DNA of 64,000 nucleotides from Spirochaetaceae bacterium. GTDB lineage: Bacteria > Spirochaetota > Spirochaetia > Treponematales > Treponemataceae. Below, one piece after another: positions 55,306 through 64,000 of the stretch; the first letter of the stretch is position 1, and every line of letters begins with the position of its first letter. Both the position numbers and the translations under genes were made by a program. The notes beneath the pieces are model-generated. The model was not told where the DNA came from, did not search any database, and saw only the letters and a list, made by a program, of their open reading frames with translations. The stretch is taken from NCBI GenBank assembly GCA_017936665.1, contig JAGBFB010000029.1, positions 124,001 through 188,000 on the forward strand, in the 5' to 3' direction.

Positions 55306-56415
55306 ATGAAAATCAAAGTTTTAGTTATTGATGATTCGGCAGTTGTTCGTCAAACAATGACAGATATTTTATCATCTGATCCAGAAATTGAAGTTGTAGG
55401 AACTGCCTCTGACCCGATTTTTGCAATTAGAAAAATCGAAAGTGACAAACCTGATGTTCTTACTTTGGATATTGAAATGCCTCGTATGGACGGATTAACT
55501 TTCTTGAGAAGAATGAATTTAACAGCTAATCCAATTCCTGTTGTAATTTGTTCTTCAAAAGTTGAAGCAGGAAGCGATAACGCTTTTAAAGCACTTGAAT
55601 ATGGTGCTGCAGAACTTATCTTAAAGCCTCAAATTGGTACAAAACAGTTTTTAATGGAATCACAAATTAGAATTTGTGATGCTGTAAAAGCTGCTTATTG
55701 TGCAAGAAATAAAATCAATGTTAGAAAAACAATTTTAAGAGAAGACTCTGTAAAAGATGCTCTTAAATTTGCAAGTTCTGTTGCTCCAAAATTAGATGCT
55801 GATGTTATCCTCGAAAAAGGTCCAGCTCCACTTACACTAGACACAACAGAAAAAGTTGTAGTTGTTGGAGCAAGTACTGGTGGAACAGAAGCTTTAAAAG
55901 ACTTTTTGGAAATGTTACCTGTTGATGCTCCTGGAATGGTAATTGTTCAGCATATGCCAGAGCATTTTACAGCTTCTTTTGCAAAACGCTTAGACGGTTT
56001 GTGTAAAGTTACTGTAAAAGAAGCCGAAAACGACGATTCTGTTGTTCGTGGGCGAGTTTTAATTGCACCTGGTAATAAACATACATTGATAAAACGAAGT
56101 GGTGCTAGATACTATGTTGAAGTAAAAGACGGCCCTCTTGTTTCTAGACATAGACCTTCTGTAGATGTTTTGTTCCGTTCAGCTTCTCGCTATGTTGGGA
56201 AAAACGCAGTTGGTGTTATCATGACAGGAATGGGAGATGACGGTGCAAAAGGAATGAAAGAAATGCATGATGCTGGGGCTCATACTATTGCTCAAGATGA
56301 AGCAAGTTGTATTGTTTTTGGTATGCCATGTGAGGCAATAAAAGCAGGCGGAGTTGACGAAGTTGTAAGTTTACAAAATATTGCAAAAGCAGTTATGGAC
56401 TTTGTATCAAAATAA
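55306..56415 (+). CDS. cheB: Chemoreceptor methylesterase CheB
   Basis: A 369-residue CheB. The receiver domain has [11 protein letters not shown] and [13 protein letters not shown]; after a linker the esterase domain shows the catalytic triad regions [16 protein letters not shown] (Ser), [11 protein letters not shown] (His) and [15 protein letters not shown] (Asp). It removes methyl groups from, and deamidates, receptors after phosphorylation by CheA. It lies between cheR and cheY in the operon with GGAGAG before its start. Confidence 0.97.
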   Translation: MKIKVLVIDDSAVVRQTMTDILSSDPEIEVVGTASDPIFAIRKIESDKPDVLTLDIEMPRMDGLTFLRRMNLTANPIPVVICSSKVEAGSDNAFKALEYGAAELILKPQIGTKQFLMESQIRICDAVKAAYCARNKINVRKTILREDSVKDALKFASSVAPKLDADVILEKGPAPLTLDTTEKVVVVGASTGGTEALKDFLEMLPVDAPGMVIVQHMPEHFTASFAKRLDGLCKVTVKEAENDDSVVRGRVLIAPGNKHTLIKRSGARYYVEVKDGPLVSRHRPSVDVLFRSASRYVGKNAVGVIMTGMGDDGAKGMKEMHDAGAHTIAQDEASCIVFGMPCEAIKAGGVDEVVSLQNIAKAVMDFVSK

Positions 56416-56448
56416 ATGTAATATTTAACAAATAATTTGGAGGAAAAA

Positions 56449-56823
56449 ATGCCATCAAGAAAGATTTTAATTGTTGACGATTCTATCTCTATAAGAAAAA
56501 GTGTAAGTTTTATTCTTTCCCAAGCAGGATATACTGTTGTTGAAGCTGAAGATGGACTTGTTGGTTTGAATAAGGCAAAAGCAGAAGTAGAAAAATTTGG
56601 ACTTGTTATTACTGATATAAATATGCCAAATATGGACGGAATTCAACTTATTCAAGAATTACGTAAAACTGAAGGGTATAAATTTACTGCTATTATTGCA
56701 TTAACAACTGAAAACCAAGAATCAAAGATGCAAGAAGGAAAATCTGCGGGAGCAACTGGTTGGATTGTAAAACCATTTTCTGCAGATAAATTACTTGCTG
56801 TTGTAAAAAAGATTATTGGGTAA
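56449..56823 (+). CDS. cheY: Chemotaxis response regulator CheY
   Basis: A 124-residue single receiver domain: ILIVDDSISIRKSVSF, the phospho-Asp in LVITDINMPNMDG, the Thr in IALTTENQ and the Lys in WIVKPFSADKLLAVV. Phosphorylated CheY binds the flagellar switch. Start ATG 56449 follows a perfect GGAGG; the frame is open from TTG 56437. Its place between cheB and the receptor gene supports CheY rather than a generic regulator. Confidence 0.93.
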   Translation: MPSRKILIVDDSISIRKSVSFILSQAGYTVVEAEDGLVGLNKAKAEVEKFGLVITDINMPNMDGIQLIQELRKTEGYKFTAIIALTTENQESKMQEGKSAGATGWIVKPFSADKLLAVVKKIIG

Positions 56824-56839
56824 TTTAATTTTTAATTAT

Positions 56840-56860
56840 TGAAAAGATTTTTTTCTTTTC
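56840..56860 (+). terminator. Weak hairpin after cheY
   Basis: GAAAAGA pairs with TCTTTTC around a T-rich loop, so a partial terminator may separate cheY from the receptor gene. The stem is AT-rich and not followed by a long T-run. Confidence 0.35.
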
Positions 56861-56917
56861 TAGATTATATTCCCTAAAAAAAGCTAGGGGAGAGTTTATA
56901 TCATATTAGGAGAAAAT

Positions 56918-58897
56918 ATGAAGAGCTTAAAAACATTATTAACAACAATTACTTCTATAATCGTTATTGTTGTAGCACTTGGATCCACATTACTTGCTTA
57001 TGCTTTTGCTCGTGATGCGGCATTAAAACTTGTTGAAGCAGAACTTGATGCAACAACAGTTTTTTCTGCAAAGTACATTGCTTCAGAAATTGATACAGAT
57101 ATGGGAGTTCTAAAAGCACTTGCATTGCGTGATACATTAAAAGATTCTTCAATCCCTTGGAATGAAAAAATTTCAGACTTGAATAATGTCCTTGACTTAG
57201 ATGATTCAAGACTTTTGTACGGAATTGCAGATACAAAGGGAAATGCTCATCTTACAAATGGTGAAATTTTGGATATTTCAGATGAAGATTATTTCAGAAA
57301 AGCATTGAAAAAACAGTCTTTTGTTACAGACCCAATTGAAAGTAGTGTATTCAAAGGGGAAATGATTATTGTTTATTCAACTCCTGTTTTATCTGATAAC
57401 GGTAATGTTGTAGCTGTTCTTTTCTTAGAAAAAAATGCAAAATTCTTATCAGAAAGAATGAATGATGTTCATGTTAGTGACGGTGCAAATCTCTTTATGA
57501 TTTCTACACTTACAGGTAACACAGTTGCTGATGGTGCAAACTATCAAAATGTAAAATCATATCAGAATATCATTAATCAAACATCATCAAATAAAGAATA
57601 TAAAGGTTTGAGTGAACAAGTTACCAAAATGAAAAATAAAGAAAATGGAGTTGGAACTTTCAAACTTGAAGGTGAAACACAAATTATTGGATACGAAATG
57701 GTTCCAAATGTTGTTCCTGGTCTTGATTGGTCTATTGCTTGTGTTGCACCACTTTCAGACTTTACTCATGAAATTACACTTATGTTAATTACAATGTTAG
57801 TTGTTGCTGCTATCTTTATCGCACTTGGTATTTTTGTTGCATTATTTCTTGCAAATGCAATTGTATCACCTGTAAATGTTGTTAAAGAAATGCTTGAATC
57901 AATGGAAAAAGGTGATCTTGTAATTGATAATGTTTCAATGGAAAGAAGACAGAATGTTATTGACAGAAAAGATGAACTTGGAGTTATGGGTAGGGCAATG
58001 GCAAATACACTTGCTCAACTTGTAAAAATGGTTCGTTCAATTCTTTCTACAGCAAGACAAGTTCAAGATGGAAGTGAACAAATCAGTTCTTCTTCTCAAT
58101 CATTGTCATCAGGTGCTTCTGAACAAGCTGCATCTACTGAAGAAATGTCAGCAACAATGGAAGAAATGGCATCAAATGTTCGCCAAAATGCTGATAATGC
58201 AATTAAAACACAAAGTATCGCTAACAAAGCTGCTGAAGATGGAAAAACAGGAGCTGCTGCTGTAAATCAAGCAGTTGATGCTGTAAAAGATATTGCAAAT
58301 AAAATTGCTATTGTTGAAGATATTGCTTCTCAAACAAATATGCTTGCTCTTAACGCTGCTATCGAAGCTGCTCGTGCAGGAGAAGCAGGAAAAGGATTTG
58401 CAGTTGTTGCTAGTGAAATTCGAAAACTTGCAGAACGCTCACAAGTTGCTGCTGGTGAAATTTCACAACTTTCTACAACAACACTTAATGTTGCAGAAGA
58501 AGCTGGAACTCTTATCAACGCAGTTGTTCCTGGAATTAATGAAACAAGTCAACTTGTTGAAGAAATTGCTGTTGCTAGCCGTGAACAAGACAATGGTGTT
58601 CAACAAGTTAGTCAAGCTATTGTACAACTTGATACAGTTGTTCAACAAAACGCATCTGCTTCTGAACAAATGGCTGCAATGGCAGAAGAACTTGCAAGTT
58701 CTGCAGAAAATCTTGTAGAAACACTTAAATTCTTCAAAATAGATGGTTCTGAAGATATGCCAGCTCCTGTTAAAGCAGCTAAACCAAAATCAAAGGCAAA
58801 ATCAGATTCAGTTCCATTTGTAAAAGAAATTGAGCATAAAACATCTTCTATTCCAAGTTTGTCTTCTATAACAGATGATGATTTTGAAGAATTTTAG
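56918..58897 (+). CDS. Transmembrane chemoreceptor with C-terminal CheR/CheB-binding-like pentapeptide
   Basis: A 659-residue chemoreceptor. Helix one spans about residues 7-28, a Cache-like periplasmic sensor about 30-285, helix two about 288-314, then HAMP and the signalling coiled coil with the tip [20 protein letters not shown]. The protein continues with a Pro/Lys/Ser-rich linker and ends with DFEEF, which fits the x-aromatic-x-x-aromatic pentapeptide that tethers CheR and CheB in other bacteria. The codon pattern suggests high expression. It sits between cheY and cheW, so it is probably the main receptor of this locus. Its ligand is unknown. Confidence 0.95.
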   Translation: MKSLKTLLTTITSIIVIVVALGSTLLAYAFARDAALKLVEAELDATTVFSAKYIASEIDTDMGVLKALALRDTLKDSSIPWNEKISDLNNVLDLDDSRLLYGIADTKGNAHLTNGEILDISDEDYFRKALKKQSFVTDPIESSVFKGEMIIVYSTPVLSDNGNVVAVLFLEKNAKFLSERMNDVHVSDGANLFMISTLTGNTVADGANYQNVKSYQNIINQTSSNKEYKGLSEQVTKMKNKENGVGTFKLEGETQIIGYEMVPNVVPGLDWSIACVAPLSDFTHEITLMLITMLVVAAIFIALGIFVALFLANAIVSPVNVVKEMLESMEKGDLVIDNVSMERRQNVIDRKDELGVMGRAMANTLAQLVKMVRSILSTARQVQDGSEQISSSSQSLSSGASEQAASTEEMSATMEEMASNVRQNADNAIKTQSIANKAAEDGKTGAAAVNQAVDAVKDIANKIAIVEDIASQTNMLALNAAIEAARAGEAGKGFAVVASEIRKLAERSQVAAGEISQLSTTTLNVAEEAGTLINAVVPGINETSQLVEEIAVASREQDNGVQQVSQAIVQLDTVVQQNASASEQMAAMAEELASSAENLVETLKFFKIDGSEDMPAPVKAAKPKSKAKSDSVPFVKEIEHKTSSIPSLSSITDDDFEEF

Positions 58898-58905
58898 GAT
58901 AAAAT

Positions 58906-59400
58906 ATGGCAAAACAATATTTAACTTTTGTAGTAAATGATGTTTTGTATGCAGTGGAAGTTTTTCAGGTTCAAGAGGTTTTAGGCTATACTAAACCTGT
59001 AAAACTTCCTTGTGCTCAACATTACATTGAAGGATTGATAAATTCTCGAGATCATGGAATTTCAATTATTAATCTTAGAGCAAAATTCAATATGGAATTA
59101 AAAGAACCAGACAAGTATACGCGAATTGTGGTTCTTGAAATTCATATTGATGATGGAATCGTAACTGTTGGTGCAGTTGCAGATGCTGTTGAAGAAGTTA
59201 TAGAAATTGATGAAAAAACAATTGAAAATGCCCCAAAATTTGGAAACGCGATTTCTTCTGAATTTATTAAGGGTATTACAAAAAAAGAAGATAGATTTAT
59301 CATAATACTAGATGTTGATAAGATTTTTTCTTTTGAAGAAGTAAAATTGTTAGATTCTATGTCTAACGAAATAGATGATTCCTTACAAGAGGAAGAATAG
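58906..59400 (+). CDS. cheW: CheW chemotaxis coupling protein (second copy)
   Basis: A 164-residue CheW domain with FVVNDVLYAVEVFQVQEVLG at the start, HYIEGLINSRDHGISIINLR in the middle (NSRD in place of the usual NxRG) and FIIILDVDKIFSFEE at the end, followed by an acidic tail. It couples CheA to the receptor encoded eight bases upstream. It is the last gene of the operon and faces cheD across a hairpin-bearing gap. Confidence 0.93.
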   Translation: MAKQYLTFVVNDVLYAVEVFQVQEVLGYTKPVKLPCAQHYIEGLINSRDHGISIINLRAKFNMELKEPDKYTRIVVLEIHIDDGIVTVGAVADAVEEVIEIDEKTIENAPKFGNAISSEFIKGITKKEDRFIIILDVDKIFSFEEVKLLDSMSNEIDDSLQEEE

Positions 59401-59404
59401 TGCA

Positions 59405-59552
59405 AAAGACTGTCTAAACAGTTATCTTACAGAACTTGATTTTTGTCATGCTGAAATCTGGTTGCCTACGGGCATGTTTGTTTTAAGCATTTTTTTTACA
59501 AGTATTTTTCATACCTAAGTTCTGGATGACACGCTGTTTGACAGTCTTTTTA
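59405..59552. repeat. Terminator-like stem enclosing a degraded palindromic element (copy D)
   Basis: AAAAGACTGTC (59405) pairs with GACAGTCTTTT (59540-59550). Between the arms are TGTCATGCTGAA (59444) and AAGTTCTGGATGACACGCT (59518-59536), which match the two ends of the dispersed palindromic element, separated by unrelated sequence. The gap lies between convergent cheW and cheD genes. Confidence 0.65.
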
Positions 59553-59555
59553 TTT

Positions 59556-60167
59556 TTAGAACCAAACAATATCGTCGTTTGCTTCTTTTGTTTTTTCTTT
59601 TTCTTTGTCCACCAAAGTTTTGATATAAGATTTTTCTTTTGTTTCCAACTCTTGAGTTTCACGCATAGAATTTTTGATTCGTTTTAAATAAACTTTGTTT
59701 GTAAGAGGTTCGAATAAAACTTTTCTTGCTTGAACTCCACCTGTATCAGATTTTAATATAGGAATTCCTTCTGTTTCTAAGTAATTAAATGCAAAGAAAA
59801 TATTCGCCGCACCAACTCTCGGACCTGTTGCAGAAAGATTTTCTTTAAAAATATTTGCACCTCCAAAAACCTTTGCTTGAAAGTATTTTTTTTGTGCTCC
59901 CGCTTTTATCATATCATTGATTAAAAGTTCCATAGAATATTCGCCAAAACGACCTGCTGTTTCATCTGAAATACTACAATCTCTAGATGTTGACGCCAAC
60001 ATAAAATGATTCATTCCACCTATTTTGTTCTTTCCATCCCAAAGAGTAATTGCAATACAAGAACCTAAAACTGTAGATATGAAACAATCTTGCTTTGAAC
60101 AGTAAAATTCACCAGGTGAAATCGTGACAATTTGTTTTTGATATTTTTTATCGAAATATGCTTTCAT
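59556..60167 (-). CDS. cheD: Chemoreceptor glutamine deamidase CheD
   Basis: A 203-residue CheD. The catalytic Cys37 is in STVLGSCIAITLWD, His54 in GGMNHFML, and the FGGANIF and GGVQARKVLF segments follow, all typical. CheD deamidates receptor glutamines and can interact with CheC-type phosphatases. The C-terminus is extended by about 45 charged residues and ends DDIVWF, similar in style to the EITFF end of the next gene's product. The gene starts one base after the stop of the receptor-like gene at 60169, so the two are coupled. Confidence 0.95.
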   Translation of the reverse strand: MKAYFDKKYQKQIVTISPGEFYCSKQDCFISTVLGSCIAITLWDGKNKIGGMNHFMLASTSRDCSISDETAGRFGEYSMELLINDMIKAGAQKKYFQAKVFGGANIFKENLSATGPRVGAANIFFAFNYLETEGIPILKSDTGGVQARKVLFEPLTNKVYLKRIKNSMRETQELETKEKSYIKTLVDKEKEKTKEANDDIVWF

Positions 60168-60168
60168 A

Positions 60169-61902
60169 TTAAAAAAAGGTTATCTCTCCTGCATCATGAC
60201 CAGCTTCAACTTGAAAACCTGCAATCTTTCCAGCCGTTTCCTTGTGTGAAGTAATTGTAAATTGCTTAATAATTTCTTTTAATTTATTATTTTTAATTTC
60301 CCAAGAATTGATATTTAAATTATCAAAAAGTTTTTGCCTTTCTGATGTTTTAATGTAAACCAAATCTTTGTACTTTTCTATTATCATGTTAAAGATCTTA
60401 CTGATTTGTTCAATATTTTCAAGTTTATTGGAAACATTTTCGCAAGTTTCTGTAAAATCTTCTGGAAAAACAGCAAATCCGTGCATGGTATATGAAATTT
60501 CAAGTCTTGAATTTGCTAAATTATCAAAAAATGAATTTTTTTGCTTTTTAAGCATATCCATTTGTTCAGTATTGTCATTAATTGTATTTGTAAAATTTTT
60601 TAGCAAATTATGAATTTTATCGATAAAATCATCTACATTACTGTCCATTTGTTCCAAGGAATCTTGTGCTGAAACTATTAATTTATCCATATCATTTACG
60701 AAATTTTTTACAGTACTAATTGCAAGATTTTTAGAAACTTCAATTTCTTGTAAAATTCTAACGTGATGTAATTGAGCAAGTATAGGTTCTAATTCCTCAA
60801 AAATATCGTGAATTGTAAGAACTTTTTTTGTAATTGTTTTACAGTTTACACACATTGTTTTTTGCGATTGCTGATAGGTTGCAAATTCTTCTATCATATT
60901 GGAATATTTATTTTCAGCAATTGTAAGTTTGTGGATAAGATTTTTTTCATTGTTTTCTGAAGAACTATCAATAAACATTGAAATGTATTTTTTTCTACTT
61001 TCTTCAACTTCTGAAAGAATTTGAGAAACAACAGACCAATTACTTTTAAAAATATTTGAACTTTCAAGTAATTTTTGATTTATATCATTTAGAATTTGGC
61101 TTGATAACTCAAACACTGAAATTTCAAATGATAAATTATCTAATTGTTCTTCCGTATCTACGGTTGATTGTCTGCCAGTTGCTTCAGTTTGTGCACTTTG
61201 ACTTAAAATCAAATGTATTTGGTCTAAAGATTGCTTTATAATATCCTGAAGTTGTAAGCCTTCCATTGCATTTATGATAGGTTGATAAATCTCTTGTGAT
61301 TTATTAACAATTTCTTGCAAAGATGTTGAGGAACTTATTAACATATCTTTTATAGTTTCAGAAACTGAATTACTTATATTTTCAATGTTATTTTCGGCAG
61401 TAGAAATTTTTTCGTATAAATTTTTTAATTCTGTAATATTAGATAACAATTCCTGTTCACTAAAAATCAATTTTTGTGCATAATTATTCATCATTGTAGA
61501 AAGACGTTTTAGATTTTCAGTAATCTTAGAAAAGGCTCTTCCTTGTTCTCCTGATTTTATAGAAATCACCATTGCATTTAATGCGATAAGTTCCATTTCT
61601 TCACTGATGTCTTTTAACTCTGATACTTGGGAACTGATATTATTCAATTCTGAAATTGAATTATTTAAGGAATCATAGAAATCAGAATATTTTGAATTAA
61701 AATCTACAAAAAAGTTTGTTTCTTTTTCTATTTGTATCTTATTTAATTGATCAAGCTGAGAAAATACATCATTTAATTTATCAAGTGATTTACTATTTTG
61801 TTTTTTCATTAATTTTGTAAAACATTCACCAAGATAAAGAAAAATATTTTCTAGTTCTGTACTTGATTCAGTTAAATTTTTTAAAGATTCTTGAATTTCC
61901 AT
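60169..61902 (-). CDS. Soluble chemoreceptor-like coiled-coil protein
   Basis: A 577-residue protein with no membrane segment or signal peptide. It is almost all helix. Residues around 97-125 (ISEEMELIALNAMVISIKSG followed by EQGRAFSKITENLKRLS) correspond to the MCP hairpin tip but are degenerate, with IALNAMVISIKSGEQG in place of [17 protein letters not shown] second coiled-coil part carries CVNCKT around residue 350. The end reads GHDAGEITFF, with an aromatic tail. It lies directly upstream of cheD in the same operon and could scaffold CheD, CheA or a CheY phosphatase. The exact role is unknown. Confidence 0.8.
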   Translation of the reverse strand: MEIQESLKNLTESSTELENIFLYLGECFTKLMKKQNSKSLDKLNDVFSQLDQLNKIQIEKETNFFVDFNSKYSDFYDSLNNSISELNNISSQVSELKDISEEMELIALNAMVISIKSGEQGRAFSKITENLKRLSTMMNNYAQKLIFSEQELLSNITELKNLYEKISTAENNIENISNSVSETIKDMLISSSTSLQEIVNKSQEIYQPIINAMEGLQLQDIIKQSLDQIHLILSQSAQTEATGRQSTVDTEEQLDNLSFEISVFELSSQILNDINQKLLESSNIFKSNWSVVSQILSEVEESRKKYISMFIDSSSENNEKNLIHKLTIAENKYSNMIEEFATYQQSQKTMCVNCKTITKKVLTIHDIFEELEPILAQLHHVRILQEIEVSKNLAISTVKNFVNDMDKLIVSAQDSLEQMDSNVDDFIDKIHNLLKNFTNTINDNTEQMDMLKKQKNSFFDNLANSRLEISYTMHGFAVFPEDFTETCENVSNKLENIEQISKIFNMIIEKYKDLVYIKTSERQKLFDNLNINSWEIKNNKLKEIIKQFTITSHKETAGKIAGFQVEAGHDAGEITFF

Positions 61903-61938
61903 TAAAATATTTCCTAATTCCTAAATAGTTATTTTGAT

Positions 61939-62919
61939 TTATTCTTCATTCGTAAACTCTTTTACAAGTTGCTCCAAAACTTCATCTTCTTTTTCTTCAT
62001 CAAAAATTGATTCATTGAAAGTAAAATTGCTATTGATAACTCGATTTGCAGTTGGATAAATACGTTTTGCAAATTCGCTTTCAGGATTTGAAAGAATAAG
62101 TGGAGTTCTTCTTGCTATTGAAATTGAAATTTCATCATCATGTGGAATAAATCCAATAAATTCCATATTCATATTCAACTTATTTTTTACCAAGGATTTT
62201 AACCTTTGAGCCATTTCGATGTCACTAGAAGTTCTTCCTTTATTCAAAATAACTTGAGGTCTAAACATATCCAGTTTGTTTATAGCTTTTGCTCCAGTTT
62301 CTGGATATTTATTGTAAATTTCTTCTATAAGGTTTGTAAAAGAAAGTTCAGAACCTTCTAATCTAGTATGTGTGTAATCTTGAATTAATTTTCGTTCTTC
62401 GCTACGAGCAGGAAATTGTTGTGCAAAAAATCTAAAAACACTAGATTTTAAAAAAGAATAAGCATTTAAAATAGAAGTAATTTCTGGAGTTGTAACAAGA
62501 ATAGATTTGTAATTTACAAGAAAAAAATCTAATGTATTGTAGGCACTTCCAGCTCCTAAATCTAAAATTACATAGTCAGCATCAAGTTGATTTATTTCTT
62601 TTAGAATTTTACGTTTGGAAAAATAATCCATATTTGCAGTTCCTGGAAATAAACAATCTCCTGCAATGAATCCTAAATTTTCTACTGCTGTTTTTTGGAT
62701 GAGAGGTTCTAAATGTTCTTCTAGTTTGTTGATAAAATGTCCCAACCCAGGTTTGTTGTTTTTGTGCCCCAACATTGTATGAAGGTTTGCCCCTCCAAAG
62801 TCAAAATCACAAAGAACAATCTTTTTCCCTAGTTGAGCTAATGCTACAGAAAGATTAAGAGAAATTGCACTTTTACCAACACCACCTTTACCACTAGCTA
62901 TAGGAAGTATTTGTGCCAT
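61939..62919 (-). CDS. MinD/FlhG-like P-loop ATPase
   Basis: A 326-residue ATPase of the MinD/ParA class. The deviant Walker A motif SGKGGVGKS is at residues 9-17 with the signature Lys, followed by VLCDFDFGGANLHTMLG and YVILDLGAGS. No C-terminal amphipathic membrane-targeting helix is obvious; the end is very acidic. FlhG-type members regulate flagellar number, and the adjacency to chemotaxis genes supports that kind of role. It is 36 bp upstream of the soluble receptor-like gene in the same direction. Confidence 0.85.
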   Translation of the reverse strand: MAQILPIASGKGGVGKSAISLNLSVALAQLGKKIVLCDFDFGGANLHTMLGHKNNKPGLGHFINKLEEHLEPLIQKTAVENLGFIAGDCLFPGTANMDYFSKRKILKEINQLDADYVILDLGAGSAYNTLDFFLVNYKSILVTTPEITSILNAYSFLKSSVFRFFAQQFPARSEERKLIQDYTHTRLEGSELSFTNLIEEIYNKYPETGAKAINKLDMFRPQVILNKGRTSSDIEMAQRLKSLVKNKLNMNMEFIGFIPHDDEISISIARRTPLILSNPESEFAKRIYPTANRVINSNFTFNESIFDEEKEDEVLEQLVKEFTNEE

Positions 62920-62973
62920 ATTCCAATATTATAAGTCAAAAATCCCTTTTTTTCAAGATTTTTTTCTTCTTTG

Positions 62974-64000
62974 TTATTCTTGCAAAGCTTCTTCCATAAT
63001 TTTTAATCTGGAATTTTCTAGCTTTATAGAAAGATTTTTTTCGTTAGTTGGTAAAACAGTGCCTTTGGGGGCATTTTTTGCACGACGTAGATGTTTTACC
63101 TGTGTGTAATATAAATCGGCACTTCCGTTTTTACGAGCCTTAGAATGATAAACAGCTAAATTTCCTGCATTTAGTAAAATATCTAGTGGAATAGTTTTTC
63201 CGTTACGATTTTTTATAAAAACATATCCACCACTATAATCTCTTGTGTGCATCCACATATCTTGTCCCTTTACATGATGGCGCAAAAGTTCATCGTTTTC
63301 ACTGGCTGTGCGACCAAGTAAAATTGTCCAGCCGTTAAGTAAATATGTTAAACCTGGATGTTTTTTTGCAATTTGCTGTTTTGGCTTTGTTTGTTTATGT
63401 AAAAGTTGCTGAATTTTTATAGGATTGGGTTCTTTTAGTAAAGATTCGTATGCTGCATCTAAATCTAGAATATCTCGTTTTGCCTTTGAAATATCATATT
63501 CAAGTTCGGTAATTCCAGAAGTAGCTTTTTTGTATTTATCGTAATAAATTTTTGCATTTTCTTGGGCATTTTTTTTAGGGTCGATAGAAATTTGTACAGT
63601 TGCACCAGATTCATAATCAGTACATTCTAAAAATTTAGATTCCCCATCAATTAGATGACCATAGGATAAAATTAAATCTCCTTGATGTTTCCATTGTTCG
63701 CAAGTTAAAAAACTTTCACGCTTTTCTTCAAGTTTTTTTAGAGCATTCTCCATTTTTGATTTTCTTGAAGTATAAATTTTTTCTGCTTGTTCAAGTAAGG
63801 CTTCTCTTGAAAGACTTTGAGAATGTTCAGAGTACCATAAATCAACTTTTTGGTTAAAAGAAAGATTTTCATTTTCAGGTAAATCTTCAAAACTTCTTGC
63901 TTCAAAAACTTTTTCTTGCTCTCTAATTTGCGGAATTTCAAAAATTTTTCCTGTAATTTCATTTCTTTTTGGGCGACGATAAAAAACATCAAGAATTACA
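62974..64000 (-). CDS. NFACT family protein (RqcH / fibronectin-binding type), 5' end beyond window
   Basis: About 342 C-terminal residues are visible. The frame stays open from the ATG-like position 63753 to the right edge, where it reads VILDVFYRRPKRNEITGKIF, so the gene is cut by the window and does not start at 63753. A coiled-coil middle is followed by the NFACT-R domain with GWTILLGRTASENDELLRHH, DMWMHTRDYSGGYVFIKNR and VKHLRRAKNAPKGTV. NFACT proteins (RqcH in bacteria) add alanine tails to stalled nascent chains on large ribosomal subunits; older names reflect fibronectin binding. Family is certain, role inferred. Confidence 0.92.
   Translation of the reverse strand, partial: VILDVFYRRPKRNEITGKIFEIPQIREQEKVFEARSFEDLPENENLSFNQKVDLWYSEHSQSLSREALLEQAEKIYTSRKSKMENALKKLEEKRESFLTCEQWKHQGDLILSYGHLIDGESKFLECTDYESGATVQISIDPKKNAQENAKIYYDKYKKATSGITELEYDISKAKRDILDLDAAYESLLKEPNPIKIQQLLHKQTKPKQQIAKKHPGLTYLLNGWTILLGRTASENDELLRHHVKGQDMWMHTRDYSGGYVFIKNRNGKTIPLDILLNAGNLAVYHSKARKNGSADLYYTQVKHLRRAKNAPKGTVLPTNEKNLSIKLENSRLKIMEEALQE

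Noticed and set aside
58068-58718. Leu/Lys-rich open frames inside the chemoreceptor gene
   Set aside because: Low-complexity shadows of the repetitive coiled-coil coding sequence in another frame.
62974-63753. NFACT gene starting at 63753
   Set aside because: Conserved NFACT residues continue upstream in the same frame to the edge, so the ATG at 63753 is internal.
63738-63992. Separate 84-residue minus-strand gene
   Set aside because: It is out of frame with the NFACT gene, whose own frame is open to the window edge and matches the family there; the Lys/Leu-rich translation is a shadow of that gene.

Overview
The window is an AT-rich chromosomal segment that looks like a diderm spirochete, most likely a host-associated (gut or rumen type) Treponema. 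Reasons: many spirochete-style lipoproteins with short lipoboxes ending in SC, two chemoreceptors plus an unusually complete chemotaxis locus, a Bat (MoxR/DUF58/VWA) operon, the TIGR03545/TIGR03546 gene pair, a GTP-type PEP carboxykinase, NFACT and ThrH homologues, and a poly-G tract inside a lipoprotein promoter, a device known from Treponema pallidum. The genus is an inference; no rRNA or other decisive marker lies in the window. I found no tRNA, rRNA, CRISPR, prophage or insertion sequence.

Layout. 1-3.5 kb: end-truncated thrH, an NhaC-type antiporter, a PIN toxin followed by its Phd-like antitoxin, and a lipoprotein behind a promoter with eight G in its spacer. 3.7-15.4 kb: a membrane protein with a small Cys-rich domain, ychF with a relic second 3' end, a nuclease/phosphatase-fold lipoprotein, an Mrp ATPase, a chemoreceptor, a nitroreductase, an acyltransferase-like protein, the TIGR03546/TIGR03545 pair, a cysteine hydrolase and a YhbY RNA-binding protein. 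15.4-26.8 kb: MATE transporter, Wzz and SLBB polysaccharide-export proteins, pckG, a cation/proton antiporter fused to PTS EIIA, an orphan solute-binding lipoprotein and an aminotransferase. 26.8-33.7 kb: a six-gene Bat operon whose VWA protein is fused to a TPR lipoprotein. 33.7-42.5 kb: DnaJ-like protein, infA, DksA-type regulator, histidinol-phosphatase, a cytoplasmic phosphorelay (REC-STAS-like-REC plus hybrid kinase with Hpt), methyltransferase, groEL and rnhA. 42.7-50.5 kb: a tripartite RND efflux operon divergent from a two-component system. 50.4-62.9 kb: a chemotaxis island (two cheW, STAS protein, cheA, cheR, cheB, cheY, receptor, cheD, a soluble receptor-like coiled-coil protein, MinD/FlhG-like ATPase). 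The right edge cuts an NFACT protein.

How it fits together. Much of the coding capacity concerns envelope and behaviour: receptors, CheA/CheY signalling with CheR/CheB/CheD adaptation, efflux, polysaccharide export and periplasmic VWA/TPR assemblies. The most noteworthy non-coding signals are the poly-G promoter, a long hairpin containing the start codon of the lipoprotein at 5957, a duplicated ychF tail differing only at synonymous positions, and a family of short palindromic elements lodged inside terminator-like stems between genes. No wholly new multi-gene system was proven; the best candidates are the TIGR03545/46 pair as a possible inter-membrane bridge, the BatB-BatC fusion with an internal lipobox, and the soluble receptor-like protein that forms a unit with CheD.
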